From the NCBI GenBank assembly GCA_030066625.1, contig JASJBG010000014.1, positions 1-45,517 of the forward strand: a DNA stretch of 45,517 nucleotides, in the 5' to 3' direction. Shown here one piece after another: positions 24,828 through 33,309 of this stretch. Origin of the DNA: Woeseiaceae bacterium. GTDB lineage: Bacteria > Pseudomonadota > Gammaproteobacteria > Steroidobacterales > Woeseiaceae. Position 1 is the first letter of the stretch; each line of letters begins with the position of its first letter. The notes beneath the pieces are model-generated. The model saw nothing but the letters and a program-made list of their open reading frames with translations. It did no database searches and had not been told where the DNA came from. Made by a program: the position numbers and the translations under genes.

Positions 24828-26780
24828 TTATGCCGAGGGTCGGCGGCGCGCGATCCCGAGCAGGCCGAGCAGCAGCAACAGCAAGCCGTCGAAGGCGCCG
24901 CCGCCACTCGATTCCTCGGGCTCGGGTGGCGGAGCAATCGCGCCGACCGTGACCTGGCCGCTGCGGTCGTTGTTGCTCGCATCGCTGTCCAGCTCGTTCG
25001 CACTGACGGCAACCGTGTAGGACTGCGTGCCCTCGGCCGTGCCGGTGACGCCAACGGTAAGCGTCTCGCTGCCCATCCCGGCGATGCTGGCTGCCTGGCA
25101 GGTTGCGACGCCGTTGCCACCCACCGCACAGGTGCCGGCGGCCCAGCTCGCGCTGTCGATACGGAGGCCGGCGGTCGGCGTTATCGTCAGCGTGACGCCG
25201 GTCGCCGCGAGCGACGAGCGATTTTCCAGCGTCGGCCGGATCGTCGTGGACTGGTTCAGGTCGAGATTCGCTGAGGGCGCAGGCAGCACGGCAAGGTCGA
25301 CGGCTGCGTCGACGTTGAACGAAACCAGCGCCTGGTTGTTGTTCGGATTCGCGTCGCCATCCGCCGTGCTGGTGGCCGTAAACACGGCGTTGCCAGCCGC
25401 CGATGCGACGGTATCGAGCGTCACGGTGACGCCGGAGCCGCCCGCAACCGTGCCGAGAACACAGTTCGCGTTGCCGGCACCCATCGTGCAGTTACCTGCC
25501 GTCGCGGTAACGCTATTGACCGTGACGTTGGTCGGCAGCGTGACGTTCAACACGACGTTGTTGGCATCCTCGGTACCGACGCTGTTGACGTCGAACGTGA
25601 CGCTGACCGCGTCGTCTGTAAACACGCTGGTCGGGGCGCTGCCCGCGACAACCGCAACGTCGGTACTCGGCAGCGGGGAAATACAGGCTGCCGCGGCCAC
25701 GTCGTCCTGCATCTCGGTGATGCTACAGGCCGAGAACTGGTCGCTGCCGTTGACGGCCGGCGCCATCAGGAAGTCAGCCGGCTCCGATTCGCAGGGCGAA
25801 CCCACCTCGGCATCGTGCGGCGCGCCGAAGTTGTGGCCGATCTCGTGCGCGGCGATCAACGCGTCGATCATCGTCGAGTGCGTGCCCTGGGTCAGGCCGG
25901 CGCCGAAGCGTGTGCGGCAAAGAGCGCCGCCGAAGGCGATACCGACCGTCGACCCATCGAGCTCTCGGCCCGTAAACAGATGGGTCAGACCGGCAGCATT
26001 CTGTTCGGGCGTATCGAAGCGGTAGTCGGCGACTTCGTCAATCAGGTTGCTCGAGTTGGTCTCGTTCGAGAACGGGTCGTTGGAATCGGGAAACGTATCG
26101 ATCTCGGTAACGGTGAGCTGCACGCCGAGCTGCGAGCTGAAGATACCGTCAACGATATTCATGCGGGCAATCAGTTCCGAGTTCGTGTTGGCGCCCTTGT
26201 CGGACGTGAACTCGAAGTCCGCGACGAGGCCGATATCGATATTCGACACCGCGCCTGGTGCCTGGGCCGCGGTGGGCAGTTCATCCTTGACCGCCTGAAC
26301 GAGCTCACTCGCCGACTTGGCGGAAGCCACGTGCGAACAGCCGAGCGTGCCGGGCGCGATCTCCAGGTCCGCGAGCCGGTAGACGATCGCGCCGTCGGCG
26401 CCTGCCTCTACGGCATAAAGCTCCGTGCCATCGAAGAACATGCCCTGCGGCACGCCGCCCGTGATGACGAAGCGGGCCCAGGAGCCGGGTGTGCCGGCGA
26501 GCTCGCCGCGAAAGACGTCAACGCCGTCCGGCAGCCGATTGCCGATGGCGCGCAGGAGCGTCCGGTTGGGCTCCAGCGAGAAATCGAACTCGCGGCCCAT
26601 CGCTTCGAAGCGCATCCCGCGCTGAGCCCGGGCGACAGCCTGAACGTTGGTATTCGTTTCGACAACTAGGCGCTGCAGGGACTCACTGTGACGGATCCGG
26701 ATATTCGAGTCCGCGGCGAATGCCGAACAGGCGACGAGAAGAGCAAGGCCTGTGGCCATGCACCTGGTAAATGTCTTCAT
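24828..26780 (-). CDS. secreted reprolysin-like zinc metalloprotease with GlyGly-CTERM tail
   Basis: This 650-residue protein starts at ATG 26780, where a signal peptide begins (T-G-L-A-L-L-V-A-C-S-A-F-A). The propeptide-like N-domain is followed by the catalytic zinc site H-E-I-G-H-N-F-G-A-P-H-D (His312, Glu313, His316, His322), as in M12B-type metzincins. Two or three DUF11-like beta domains (about 370-615, with V-x-V-T-F-D-V and N-P-N-N-N repeats) follow. The tail is S-S-G-G-G-A-F-D-G, eleven hydrophobic residues and R-R-R, fitting the GlyGly-CTERM sorting signal cut by rhombosortase before type II secretion. No rhombosortase gene is in the window. Confidence 0.85.
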   Translation of the reverse strand: MKTFTRCMATGLALLVACSAFAADSNIRIRHSESLQRLVVETNTNVQAVARAQRGMRFEAMGREFDFSLEPNRTLLRAIGNRLPDGVDVFRGELAGTPGSWARFVITGGVPQGMFFDGTELYAVEAGADGAIVYRLADLEIAPGTLGCSHVASAKSASELVQAVKDELPTAAQAPGAVSNIDIGLVADFEFTSDKGANTNSELIARMNIVDGIFSSQLGVQLTVTEIDTFPDSNDPFSNETNSSNLIDEVADYRFDTPEQNAAGLTHLFTGRELDGSTVGIAFGGALCRTRFGAGLTQGTHSTMIDALIAAHEIGHNFGAPHDAEVGSPCESEPADFLMAPAVNGSDQFSACSITEMQDDVAAAACISPLPSTDVAVVAGSAPTSVFTDDAVSVTFDVNSVGTEDANNVVLNVTLPTNVTVNSVTATAGNCTMGAGNANCVLGTVAGGSGVTVTLDTVASAAGNAVFTATSTADGDANPNNNQALVSFNVDAAVDLAVLPAPSANLDLNQSTTIRPTLENRSSLAATGVTLTITPTAGLRIDSASWAAGTCAVGGNGVATCQAASIAGMGSETLTVGVTGTAEGTQSYTVAVSANELDSDASNNDRSGQVTVGAIAPPPEPEESSGGGAFDGLLLLLLGLLGIARRRPSA

Positions 26781-26932
26781 TTCAGCCACCCAAACCAAGG
26801 CCAAATGAGAGGTCTATTAATGTGTCAGATACGCGCCCGGCGCGGAAGGAATTATCCGTCTCAATTCGGCGACAGGCTCCGTCAAAGCGTGCGTTGGCTC
26901 ACAAATCCCCGAATCAGCGCGAGTTATGTCAC

Positions 26933-27349
26933 CTACTCGCGTTCCGCGAGCACCAGCGCACAGGCGGGCATGGCGTCACCGTCGAGCACGGCTTCGTTCT
27001 GGTCGTAGGTGAGGAGATACGTGCGGCCGCGGTGTTCGAGCAGGTAGTAGTCGTCGATGGGCGTGCCGTCATCCGCCGAGAACACGAGGCTCGAATACTT
27101 GCCCGAAGCGAACGATCCGGATTTCGGGTAGCCGGGAAACGGCTCGATGCGATTGCCGTCGGCGTCGACCTTCACCTCGTCCGTGAACCTGGTCCATTCG
27201 AAGCGGCCCTCGGCGAGCGACACCCGATCGCCGGCGTGGGCGATGCACGCAGGCGCAAACTCGCCCTCGATGCCGCTGCCGGCGCAGCCGCTTACGGTGA
27301 GTGCCAGTGCCGCTGCCACGGATTTGCGCAGTCCGTTCATGCGGTTCAT
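26933..27349 (-). CDS. small hypothetical lipoprotein
   Basis: From ATG 27349 (or 27340, three codons later) the product has 138 residues. It carries a lipoprotein signal: basic start, A-A-A-L-A-L-T-V-S-G then Cys22. The mature part is mostly beta-type, with D-D-Y-Y-L-L-E-H-R-G-R-T-Y-L-L-T-Y and one further Cys pair (P-A-C-I, P-A-C-A). I recognise no family. It is divergent from the M50-SMI1 gene, with 143 bp between the starts, and lies upstream of the metalloprotease gene on the same strand, so the three may form an accessory group. Confidence 0.65.
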   Translation of the reverse strand: MNRMNGLRKSVAAALALTVSGCAGSGIEGEFAPACIAHAGDRVSLAEGRFEWTRFTDEVKVDADGNRIEPFPGYPKSGSFASGKYSSLVFSADDGTPIDDYYLLEHRGRTYLLTYDQNEAVLDGDAMPACALVLAERE

Positions 27350-27492
27350 TTTACCGGCGCGTCCCGGCACTGCCGGCGACCGCGTCACGTATTTGGGCTC
27401 CGTCGGCCGGGCGAACGGCACAATGTGACGCCGAGCAGGGGTGAAAACTGGCTGTTTTGCTAGCTTCAAGCGCTGCACAACGGAAACACCGT

Positions 27493-30207
27493 ATGAGCTG
27501 GATCTACGTCATCGTCGGCATCGCCTTCCTGCTGGCCCTGCAGTCGCTGCGGGGAACGCTGTCCATGGATTTTCCGAGAGTGTCGGCGCGGCCGGTACGG
27601 CGCCCGGACCCGGTTCTCTACGGCGGACTCGACGTCATCGAAGAAAAGACTGCGAAGTTCGCCGCGCTGGGCTTCGATGGGCCCGTCTGGGTCGGCGACG
27701 ATGCGCCATCCGGCCAGATCGGCGAATCGCTGCATGCCGTGTTTCGCAGTAACGACGATCACACGGTTGCCTGGCTCGGGCGACCAACAGACCCTGATCG
27801 TCCTAACGCGCTGCTGACCTATTACACGACGCTGCTCGCCGATGGCCGCTACGCGGTCACCCAGGTCCGTGACCCGTACTTCTCCTGCGTCGATGACCCG
27901 CAAACGCCAGCGCAGACGATCCAGCCTTCGAGCGAGCCGGTTGAAATCGAAGCGCACCGCGAGTTCGTCAAGAGCCTTGGTATAGCGCCCGCGCGATTGG
28001 GGCCGCACAACGACATCCTGAGATTCGCGAGCGACCACATGAACGCGATCCGTTCGCGGCTGATTGAGCGCGGCAGGCTGCGCGAGGTCGACGGCGTCGC
28101 CCGCCCGTCGTTTCGATTTGCTTTCGACATCATGCGAATACTCCGCAAGCGTCCGAAGCTCGTCATTGAAGATGACGCGACGGAGGTACCGACTCCGCGG
28201 CTCGCATACTGGGCGAAGAACCTCGAACGCATTCGCGAACGTGCGCCGTCCCAGGGTACGCAGTGGCTGTTGCTGCTGATCAGCGCGGTGCTGTCGCTCG
28301 CCATCGGCTGGCCACTGTTCGGCCTGGAGCTCACGGCCGCGCTCGTCGCCGTCATTGCGTTTCATGAAGCTGGCCATTGGGCAGCAATGCGTGCCTTCGG
28401 CTACCAGAACCCGCACATCACGTTCCTGCCGCTGCTCGGCGGCGTCACGATCGGCCACGAGGCCGATCCCAGCGCCGGCAAGCGTGCCTGGGTCGCGCTC
28501 GCGGGACCGCTGCCCGGTATTCTGCTCGGCTGGGCGCTCGTTTTCCTGGTTGGCTTCAACGACAGCTTCGATGACAGCATCGTTGAAGCCGGCTGGGTTA
28601 CGACCACGATCTGGGTCCTTCTCGTCGTCAACTACCTGAACATCCTGCCGATCCCGCCGTTCGACGGCAGCCATGTCGTGCAGGCAATCCTGCCGCCGCG
28701 CTGGTTCTTCGCGCAGGCGCTTCTTCTGCTTGTCGGCTTCGCGCTCGGCGTTGCCGTTGCCTACGTACTCGACTTCTGGCCACTCGCGCTCATCGCCGGG
28801 CTGCAGCTCCTCGGGCTGCGTTCGCTGTGGCAGTCGACGCGGCTGGCCCGCGAATTCGACAGGGCGCCGCCGCCATCGGAGCTCGACGAGTCGGGGCGAC
28901 TCGTGTGGATGCTCGAAGCACTCGAAAAGCGCCTCGGTCCGCCGAAGGCGGCCATGAAGCGACTGGGCCGCGCTACCGATCTCCTGCACACGCTGGACAC
29001 GCAGCCCATGGGCGGGCTGCAGCGCACGCTCGTATCTTCCGTATTTTTCGGGCTCGTCTTCCTGCCGGTCGGCGTTCTGGCGATGATGGTTCTGGGCAGC
29101 TTTGCGACGATGGAAGTCCGACCCGAATTCGAGGCGATGTACGACGACTTCGATGAGCAGTACGAAGCGCTCACGGTCGAAGCGACGACGCTCGATATCC
29201 CGACGATGATCGACGACATCATGGAAGGCCGCGGGACGCTCGAGCCGGCGAGCGATGCCGCCATCGCCGCGGCCGAGGAACGGCTGGGCGCACGCATGCC
29301 CGATGATCTGCGCACTTTCTACGCGATGACGGACGGTCTCGACGAACTCGGCCTTGGCGGCGTCGATGGCCTCCGACGCGCAGACCTCGAGACCATCGAA
29401 AACGAGGACGGTGTCTACAACGCGTACGACGGCGAGTTCCACTTCTGGAGTGGCGACATGGATTCCGAGACCGCGCCGATCGCCGCAGCCGCGAACTGGT
29501 GGTACCTCGGTGCGGCCATGGAAGTCTATACCTCGCAGATCTACATTGACCCCGGCGCCGCACCCGGCAAGCCACGAATCTTCGACCTTAGCGATGGCTC
29601 AGTGCACTCGAGCTTCCGCGGGCTGATCGAGCAGGCCTGGGTCGACTGGCAAAGCGATGATATCTACGACGAACTCAACGCCCGGATGACGGCATCTCTC
29701 CGAGCGGACCTCGAGCATCTGTCGGTATCCGAACTCGTCGACGAGCTCCCGAAGCCGTCGTTGATCGAACGCTGGGTCTACGGCAGTGCCGGCATGCCGG
29801 AGCCGGCGAGCGACGCAGCCATCCGCGCCGCCGAGGCGCGCATCGGCCGTCCGCTGCCCGACGACCACCGCGAGGTGCTCGGCCTTCACAACGGCCTGCC
29901 GATCATGACGCTGCTTCCGGTCGAGGAGATCCGCTCCGTTCGTGAGGCTGCGCCGCAGAATCTCGAGGTTCCCGGCGAAGAGGAGAACCTGCGCTATTCG
30001 CTGACGCGGGACGAGCTCGACGCATGCTGGGTGATCGCCGGGAACGGCTTCACGTTGCCTGACGAGCCCGAGCAGTTCTACGCGATGTCGCTCTGGTGCC
30101 CGCACCTGGGCGACGACCGGCAGTACCTCGATCCCAACTCGGCAGCCTTCAGCGCAAGCTTCGCCGACGTATTGCTGGACCACGTTGTCCGTAATACAGG
30201 CTACTAA
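27493..30207 (+). CDS. M50-type membrane protease fused to two SMI1/KNR4-like domains
   Basis: This 904-residue protein starts at ATG 27493, where the first hydrophobic segment begins. About residues 20-250 form a soluble domain. A multi-pass region (about 255-460) carries the site-2 protease signature H291-E292-A-G-H295 and N-I-L-P-I-P-P-F-D391-G, both needed for zinc binding. After a further transmembrane segment (about 515-540) come two SMI1/KNR4-like domains beginning E-P-A-S-D-A-A-I at residues 584 and 770, which share 16 of their first 22 residues and look like a tandem duplication. SMI1/KNR4 (SUKH) domains are known as toxin-immunity and protein-binding modules. The fusion is unusual; its substrate is unknown. 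Confidence 0.8.
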   Translation: MSWIYVIVGIAFLLALQSLRGTLSMDFPRVSARPVRRPDPVLYGGLDVIEEKTAKFAALGFDGPVWVGDDAPSGQIGESLHAVFRSNDDHTVAWLGRPTDPDRPNALLTYYTTLLADGRYAVTQVRDPYFSCVDDPQTPAQTIQPSSEPVEIEAHREFVKSLGIAPARLGPHNDILRFASDHMNAIRSRLIERGRLREVDGVARPSFRFAFDIMRILRKRPKLVIEDDATEVPTPRLAYWAKNLERIRERAPSQGTQWLLLLISAVLSLAIGWPLFGLELTAALVAVIAFHEAGHWAAMRAFGYQNPHITFLPLLGGVTIGHEADPSAGKRAWVALAGPLPGILLGWALVFLVGFNDSFDDSIVEAGWVTTTIWVLLVVNYLNILPIPPFDGSHVVQAILPPRWFFAQALLLLVGFALGVAVAYVLDFWPLALIAGLQLLGLRSLWQSTRLAREFDRAPPPSELDESGRLVWMLEALEKRLGPPKAAMKRLGRATDLLHTLDTQPMGGLQRTLVSSVFFGLVFLPVGVLAMMVLGSFATMEVRPEFEAMYDDFDEQYEALTVEATTLDIPTMIDDIMEGRGTLEPASDAAIAAAEERLGARMPDDLRTFYAMTDGLDELGLGGVDGLRRADLETIENEDGVYNAYDGEFHFWSGDMDSETAPIAAAANWWYLGAAMEVYTSQIYIDPGAAPGKPRIFDLSDGSVHSSFRGLIEQAWVDWQSDDIYDELNARMTASLRADLEHLSVSELVDELPKPSLIERWVYGSAGMPEPASDAAIRAAEARIGRPLPDDHREVLGLHNGLPIMTLLPVEEIRSVREAAPQNLEVPGEEENLRYSLTRDELDACWVIAGNGFTLPDEPEQFYAMSLWCPHLGDDRQYLDPNSAAFSASFADVLLDHVVRNTGY

Positions 30208-30297
30208 GCATCACGGGCACGGCCCGTCCCGGAAAGTCCCGACTCCGCCGACAATCGCCGATTGGAAGATGCCGCGGCCGCGGGATAATCGGGGACG

Positions 30298-30906
30298 ATG
30301 ACGATGGAAGGATCGGATACCGGCCGTGACAGCGAGCTGCTCGGTGCCGTACTGCGCTGCACGCAGAGCGCCAACCGGCTGCTCGAGCATTTCGGCGGGC
30401 TGCGCTCGCTGCTCGGCGCCGACGAACTCGAGATCCGTTCGGTGGCCGGCATCGGCCGGGCACGCGCCAGGATCGTCCTCGCGCTGCCGGAACTCGCGCG
30501 GCGCTACTTCGAGAGCGGGCTGCCCGCGGGCGAGCCGATCCGCAGCCCGGCAGACACTGAGCGTTTCCTCGTTGCTCGCCTGAGGCACCTGGGCCACGAG
30601 CTCTTCTGCTGCCTGTATCTCGACAACCGGCATCGGGTGCTCGAGTTCAACGAGATGTTCCGGGGCACGATCGACGGCACCAGCGTCTACCCCCGGGAGG
30701 TCGTCAAGGAGGCGCTCAGGATTAATGCCGCCGCCGTCATACTCGCCCACAACCACCCGTCCGGGGTCGCCGAGCCGAGCCAGGCGGACGAGCGCATCAC
30801 GAAGCGCCTGAAAGCGGCCCTGGAACTGGTCGATATTCGCCTCCTGGACCACCTGATTGTCGGCGACCGCGGGGCCACCTCGCTGGCCGCCCGCGGGCTT
30901 ATGTGA
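30298..30906 (+). CDS. radC: RadC family JAB-domain protein (short N-terminus)
   Basis: The 202-residue protein has an HhH segment (I-R-S-V-A-G-I-G-R-A-R-A) and a C-terminal JAB/MPN+ metal site H151-N-H153-P-S-G ... S161, D164. The usual RadC opening with R-P-R-E-K is missing; a TAA stands in frame just upstream at 30286, so the protein really is short at the N-terminus. RadC is no longer thought to be a main DNA-repair protein, and its role is open. The order radC-rpmB-rpmG-mutM matches the E. coli locus. Confidence 0.9.
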   Translation: MTMEGSDTGRDSELLGAVLRCTQSANRLLEHFGGLRSLLGADELEIRSVAGIGRARARIVLALPELARRYFESGLPAGEPIRSPADTERFLVARLRHLGHELFCCLYLDNRHRVLEFNEMFRGTIDGTSVYPREVVKEALRINAAAVILAHNHPSGVAEPSQADERITKRLKAALELVDIRLLDHLIVGDRGATSLAARGLM

Positions 30907-30935
30907 TGCGGGCCGGACGGGCACCTGACAGTCGC

Positions 30936-30964
30936 TTGTATTCGCCCGGACAGGCTGGTATAAA
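30936..30964 (+). promoter_or_regulatory. candidate promoter of rpmB-rpmG
   Basis: TTGTAT (30936-30941) and TATAAA (30959-30964) are 17 bp apart. The -10 matches at five of six positions. It lies 60 bp before the rpmB start, in the gap after radC, where a ribosomal-protein promoter is expected. Confidence 0.5.
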
Positions 30965-30975
30965 GTCGCACTCTT

Positions 30976-30994
30976 TGCCCGCAGCTCGCGGGCA
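30976..30994 (+). repeat. leader stem-loop of rpmB mRNA
   Basis: TGCCCGC and GCGGGCA (30976-30982, 30988-30994) form a perfect 7-bp stem with a five-base loop. It begins about 12 bp after the candidate -10 box, so it would be near the very 5' end of the rpmB-rpmG transcript. It could stabilise the mRNA or take part in feedback control. Confidence 0.4.
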
Positions 30995-31023
30995 TCTGCT
31001 ATACAAATCAGAGACTTACAGTC

Positions 31024-31260
31024 ATGAGCAAGGTTTGCCAGGTCACTGGGAAGCGCCCGCAGAGCGGCAACAACGTTTCCCATGCCCATAACAAGACGCG
31101 TCGCCGTTTCCTGCCCAACCTGCAGTCGAAGCGGTTCTGGCTCGAATCCGAGAATCGCTGGGTCCGCCTGCGGGTCTCGCACAAGGGCATGCGCATTATC
31201 GACAAGCACGGCATCGAGAAGGTCGTCGCCGACCTGCGTGCCGACGGCCAGCGCGTTTAG
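31024..31260 (+). CDS. rpmB: 50S ribosomal protein L28
   Basis: The 78-residue basic protein matches bacterial L28: [23 protein letters not shown]-x-P-N-L and a C-terminus with D-K-H-G-I. It is a large-subunit protein and is followed at 19 bases by rpmG, with which it is co-transcribed up to the terminator at 31473. Confidence 0.98.
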   Translation: MSKVCQVTGKRPQSGNNVSHAHNKTRRRFLPNLQSKRFWLESENRWVRLRVSHKGMRIIDKHGIEKVVADLRADGQRV

Positions 31261-31279
31261 GCGCCGGAGGATTTAAGAG

Positions 31280-31447
31280 ATGGCCAAGAGCAATCGCGAG
31301 AAGATCCGCCTCGTCTCGAGCGCCGGTACGGGTCACTACTACACGACCACGAAGAACAAGCGCCTGCATCCCGAGAAGATGGAGACGAAGAAGTACGATC
31401 CGACGATCCGCAAGCACGTGACGTACAAGGAAGCGAAGATCAAGTAA
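31280..31447 (+). CDS. rpmG: 50S ribosomal protein L33
   Basis: A 55-residue gene: ATG 31280, TAA 31445-31447. The product opens [21 protein letters not shown] and ends K-E-A-K-I-K, the standard L33 sequence. It lacks the two C-x-x-C pairs, so it is the zinc-independent (C-minus) form. GGAGG at 31266-31270 is the ribosome binding site. The gene follows rpmB and ends before a strong terminator. Confidence 0.97.
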   Translation: MAKSNREKIRLVSSAGTGHYYTTTKNKRLHPEKMETKKYDPTIRKHVTYKEAKIK

Positions 31448-31472
31448 CGGGCGATTCAACCCGTTTGCGAAG

Positions 31473-31496
31473 AGCCCGCTAGTAGCGGGCTTTTTT
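31473..31496 (+). terminator. Rho-independent terminator after rpmG
   Basis: AGCCCGCT and AGCGGGCT (31473-31480, 31484-31491) form a perfect 8-bp stem with an AGT loop. A run of T follows (31491-31496). It ends the rpmB-rpmG unit and lies before mutM. Confidence 0.9.
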
Positions 31497-31547
31497 GTGC
31501 CTGCTCACAGGCCTCGAAATCGCCGCCGGAGACACTACACTGGAATC

Positions 31548-32360
31548 ATGCCCGAGCTGCCCGAAGTCGAAACCAGCCGCCGCGGTATCGCGCCGCACAT
31601 CACGGACCAGACCATCGCCGACGTCGTCATTCGCGACCGGAGGCTGCGCTGGCCGGTGAGCCATGACGTCGACAACAAGCTGCCCGGCGCGACGATTACG
31701 TCCGTGGACCGGCGCGCCAAGTACCTGCTCATCGAGACGACAAACGGCACCGCGATCATGCATCTTGGCATGTCGGGCCATGTTTACGTCGTTGACCGCG
31801 GGACCCCGGCGGGCGTGCACGATCACGTCGATATCGAACTCGAATCCGGCAAAGCGCTGAGGCTCACGGACCCGCGCCGCTTCGGATCGCTGCACTGGAG
31901 CACGACGCCGCTCGAACACCCGTTGATTCGCGACCTCGGCCCGGAGCCGCTCGCCGACGAGTTCAACGGCGAGTATTTATGGCAGCAGTCGCGGGGTCGG
32001 CGTGTCGCGGTGAAACCCTTCATCATGAACGCCAACGTTGTCGTTGGCGTCGGCAATATCTATGCGAGCGAGTCGCTGTTCATTGCCGGCATCCATCCGA
32101 AGCGGGCGGCCGGTCGCATCGCGCAGCCGCGTTACGAGAAGCTCGCCGACGCCATCAAGGCCGTGCTGAAGCGGGCCATAAAGGCGGGCGGCACGACGCT
32201 CCGGGACTTTTACGGCGGCAACGGTGAGTCCGGCTACTTCCAACAGGAGCTGGACGTCTACGGTCGCGAGGACGAAGAGTGCCGGGTCTGCAGCACCCCG
32301 GTGACGGCAATCGTGCTCGGCCAGCGCGCGACCTATTACTGCAAGCACTGTCAAACCTGA
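31548..32360 (+). CDS. mutM: formamidopyrimidine-DNA glycosylase
   Basis: MutM (Fpg) removes 8-oxoguanine and other oxidised purines from DNA and nicks the strand. From ATG 31548 (not the upstream in-frame start at 31497) it has 270 residues beginning M-P-E-L-P-E-V-E-T, giving the catalytic Pro2 and Glu3. K58 in D-R-R-A-K-Y-L is the conserved lysine. The C-terminal zinc finger has C-R-V-C and C-K-H-C pairs. It completes the radC-rpmB-rpmG-mutM order. Confidence 0.97.
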   Translation: MPELPEVETSRRGIAPHITDQTIADVVIRDRRLRWPVSHDVDNKLPGATITSVDRRAKYLLIETTNGTAIMHLGMSGHVYVVDRGTPAGVHDHVDIELESGKALRLTDPRRFGSLHWSTTPLEHPLIRDLGPEPLADEFNGEYLWQQSRGRRVAVKPFIMNANVVVGVGNIYASESLFIAGIHPKRAAGRIAQPRYEKLADAIKAVLKRAIKAGGTTLRDFYGGNGESGYFQQELDVYGREDEECRVCSTPVTAIVLGQRATYYCKHCQT

Positions 32361-32364
32361 GTAC

Positions 32365-33294
32365 ATGACCCGCCCCGCCGAAAATTCAGTTCCCGTCGTC
32401 GACATCTCCGAGCTCGACGGCGACGCCGCGCACCGGTCCATCGACGCCGCGTGCCGCGACTGGGGTTTCTTCCAGATCACCGGCCACGGCATCGGAGATA
32501 CCGTTGTTACGGACCTGTTCGATGCGGCGTCCAGGTTCTTCGCACAGCCTGTCGAGACGAAGCGCGAGATCATGCGCAGCGCCGAGAACCCGTGGGGCTA
32601 CTACGACGAAGAGCTGACCAAGAACACGCGCGACTGGAAGCAGGTCTTCGACTTCGGACCGGAAGATGGCGATACGCAGGTCGCGCGGTGGCCTGAGCTC
32701 TTGGGCTTCGAGCCAGCCGTCCGCGCCTATTACGATGCGTGCGAATCCCTCGCCCACCGCCTGCTGGCAGTTATCTCGACAAATCTCGGTATGCCGTCCG
32801 ACCACCTCGGCCGTGACTTCGGCGACGGCCACACGAGTTTCCTGAGGCTCAACTACTACCCGCTGCACCCGGATGGCAACGAAGAGACGCCGTTTGGCGT
32901 CAACCAACACAGCGACGCCGGTGCACTGACGCTGTTACTGCAGGATGACCAGCCGGGCCTCGAGGTGCACCGGGACGGCGAATGGCACCTCGTCGAGCCA
33001 ACGCCTGGTGCACTCGTGATCAACATCGGTGACATGGTGCAGGTCTGGTCGAACGACGAGTACCGCGCCGCACTGCATCGCGTCGTCACTAACCCGGTTC
33101 GCGACCGCTTCAGCGCCCCTTACTTTTTCAACCCGGCATGGGATACCGACTACGCGCCCCTGCCCACGCGCGTGTCGCCGGAGCGGCCGGCGCTTTACCG
33201 GCCCATCAACTGGCGCGAGTTCCGCACGCTGCGCCACGCGGGCGATTACGCAGACTACGGCGACGAGGTCCAGATTTCGGACTATCGCTACTGA
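32365..33294 (+). CDS. isopenicillin N synthase-like 2OG-Fe(II) oxygenase
   Basis: The 309-residue soluble enzyme has the DIOX_N opening (V-P-V-V-D-I-S-E-L and C-R-D-W-G-F-F-Q-I-T-G-H-G-I). The jelly-roll core carries the iron ligands H182-S-D184 and H238, and the R248-F-S250 pair that binds the 2-oxoglutarate carboxylate. The family oxidises many small molecules, and bacterial members of this size are mostly uncharacterised. There is no NRPS gene nearby, so antibiotic synthesis is not implied. It follows mutM by four bases and may be co-transcribed with it. Confidence 0.87.
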   Translation: MTRPAENSVPVVDISELDGDAAHRSIDAACRDWGFFQITGHGIGDTVVTDLFDAASRFFAQPVETKREIMRSAENPWGYYDEELTKNTRDWKQVFDFGPEDGDTQVARWPELLGFEPAVRAYYDACESLAHRLLAVISTNLGMPSDHLGRDFGDGHTSFLRLNYYPLHPDGNEETPFGVNQHSDAGALTLLLQDDQPGLEVHRDGEWHLVEPTPGALVINIGDMVQVWSNDEYRAALHRVVTNPVRDRFSAPYFFNPAWDTDYAPLPTRVSPERPALYRPINWREFRTLRHAGDYADYGDEVQISDYRY

Positions 33295-33309
33295 TTGCGC
33301 GACGGCGGA

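Noticed and set aside
27466-29442. Minus-strand open frame of 658 codons opposite the M50-SMI1 gene
   Set aside because: The plus-strand frame carries zinc motifs and transmembrane helices; the antisense product is low-complexity and charged with no family pattern.
32365-33294. Isopenicillin N synthase and hence beta-lactam synthesis
   Set aside because: Only the broad oxygenase family is supported; no peptide synthetase or related gene is nearby.
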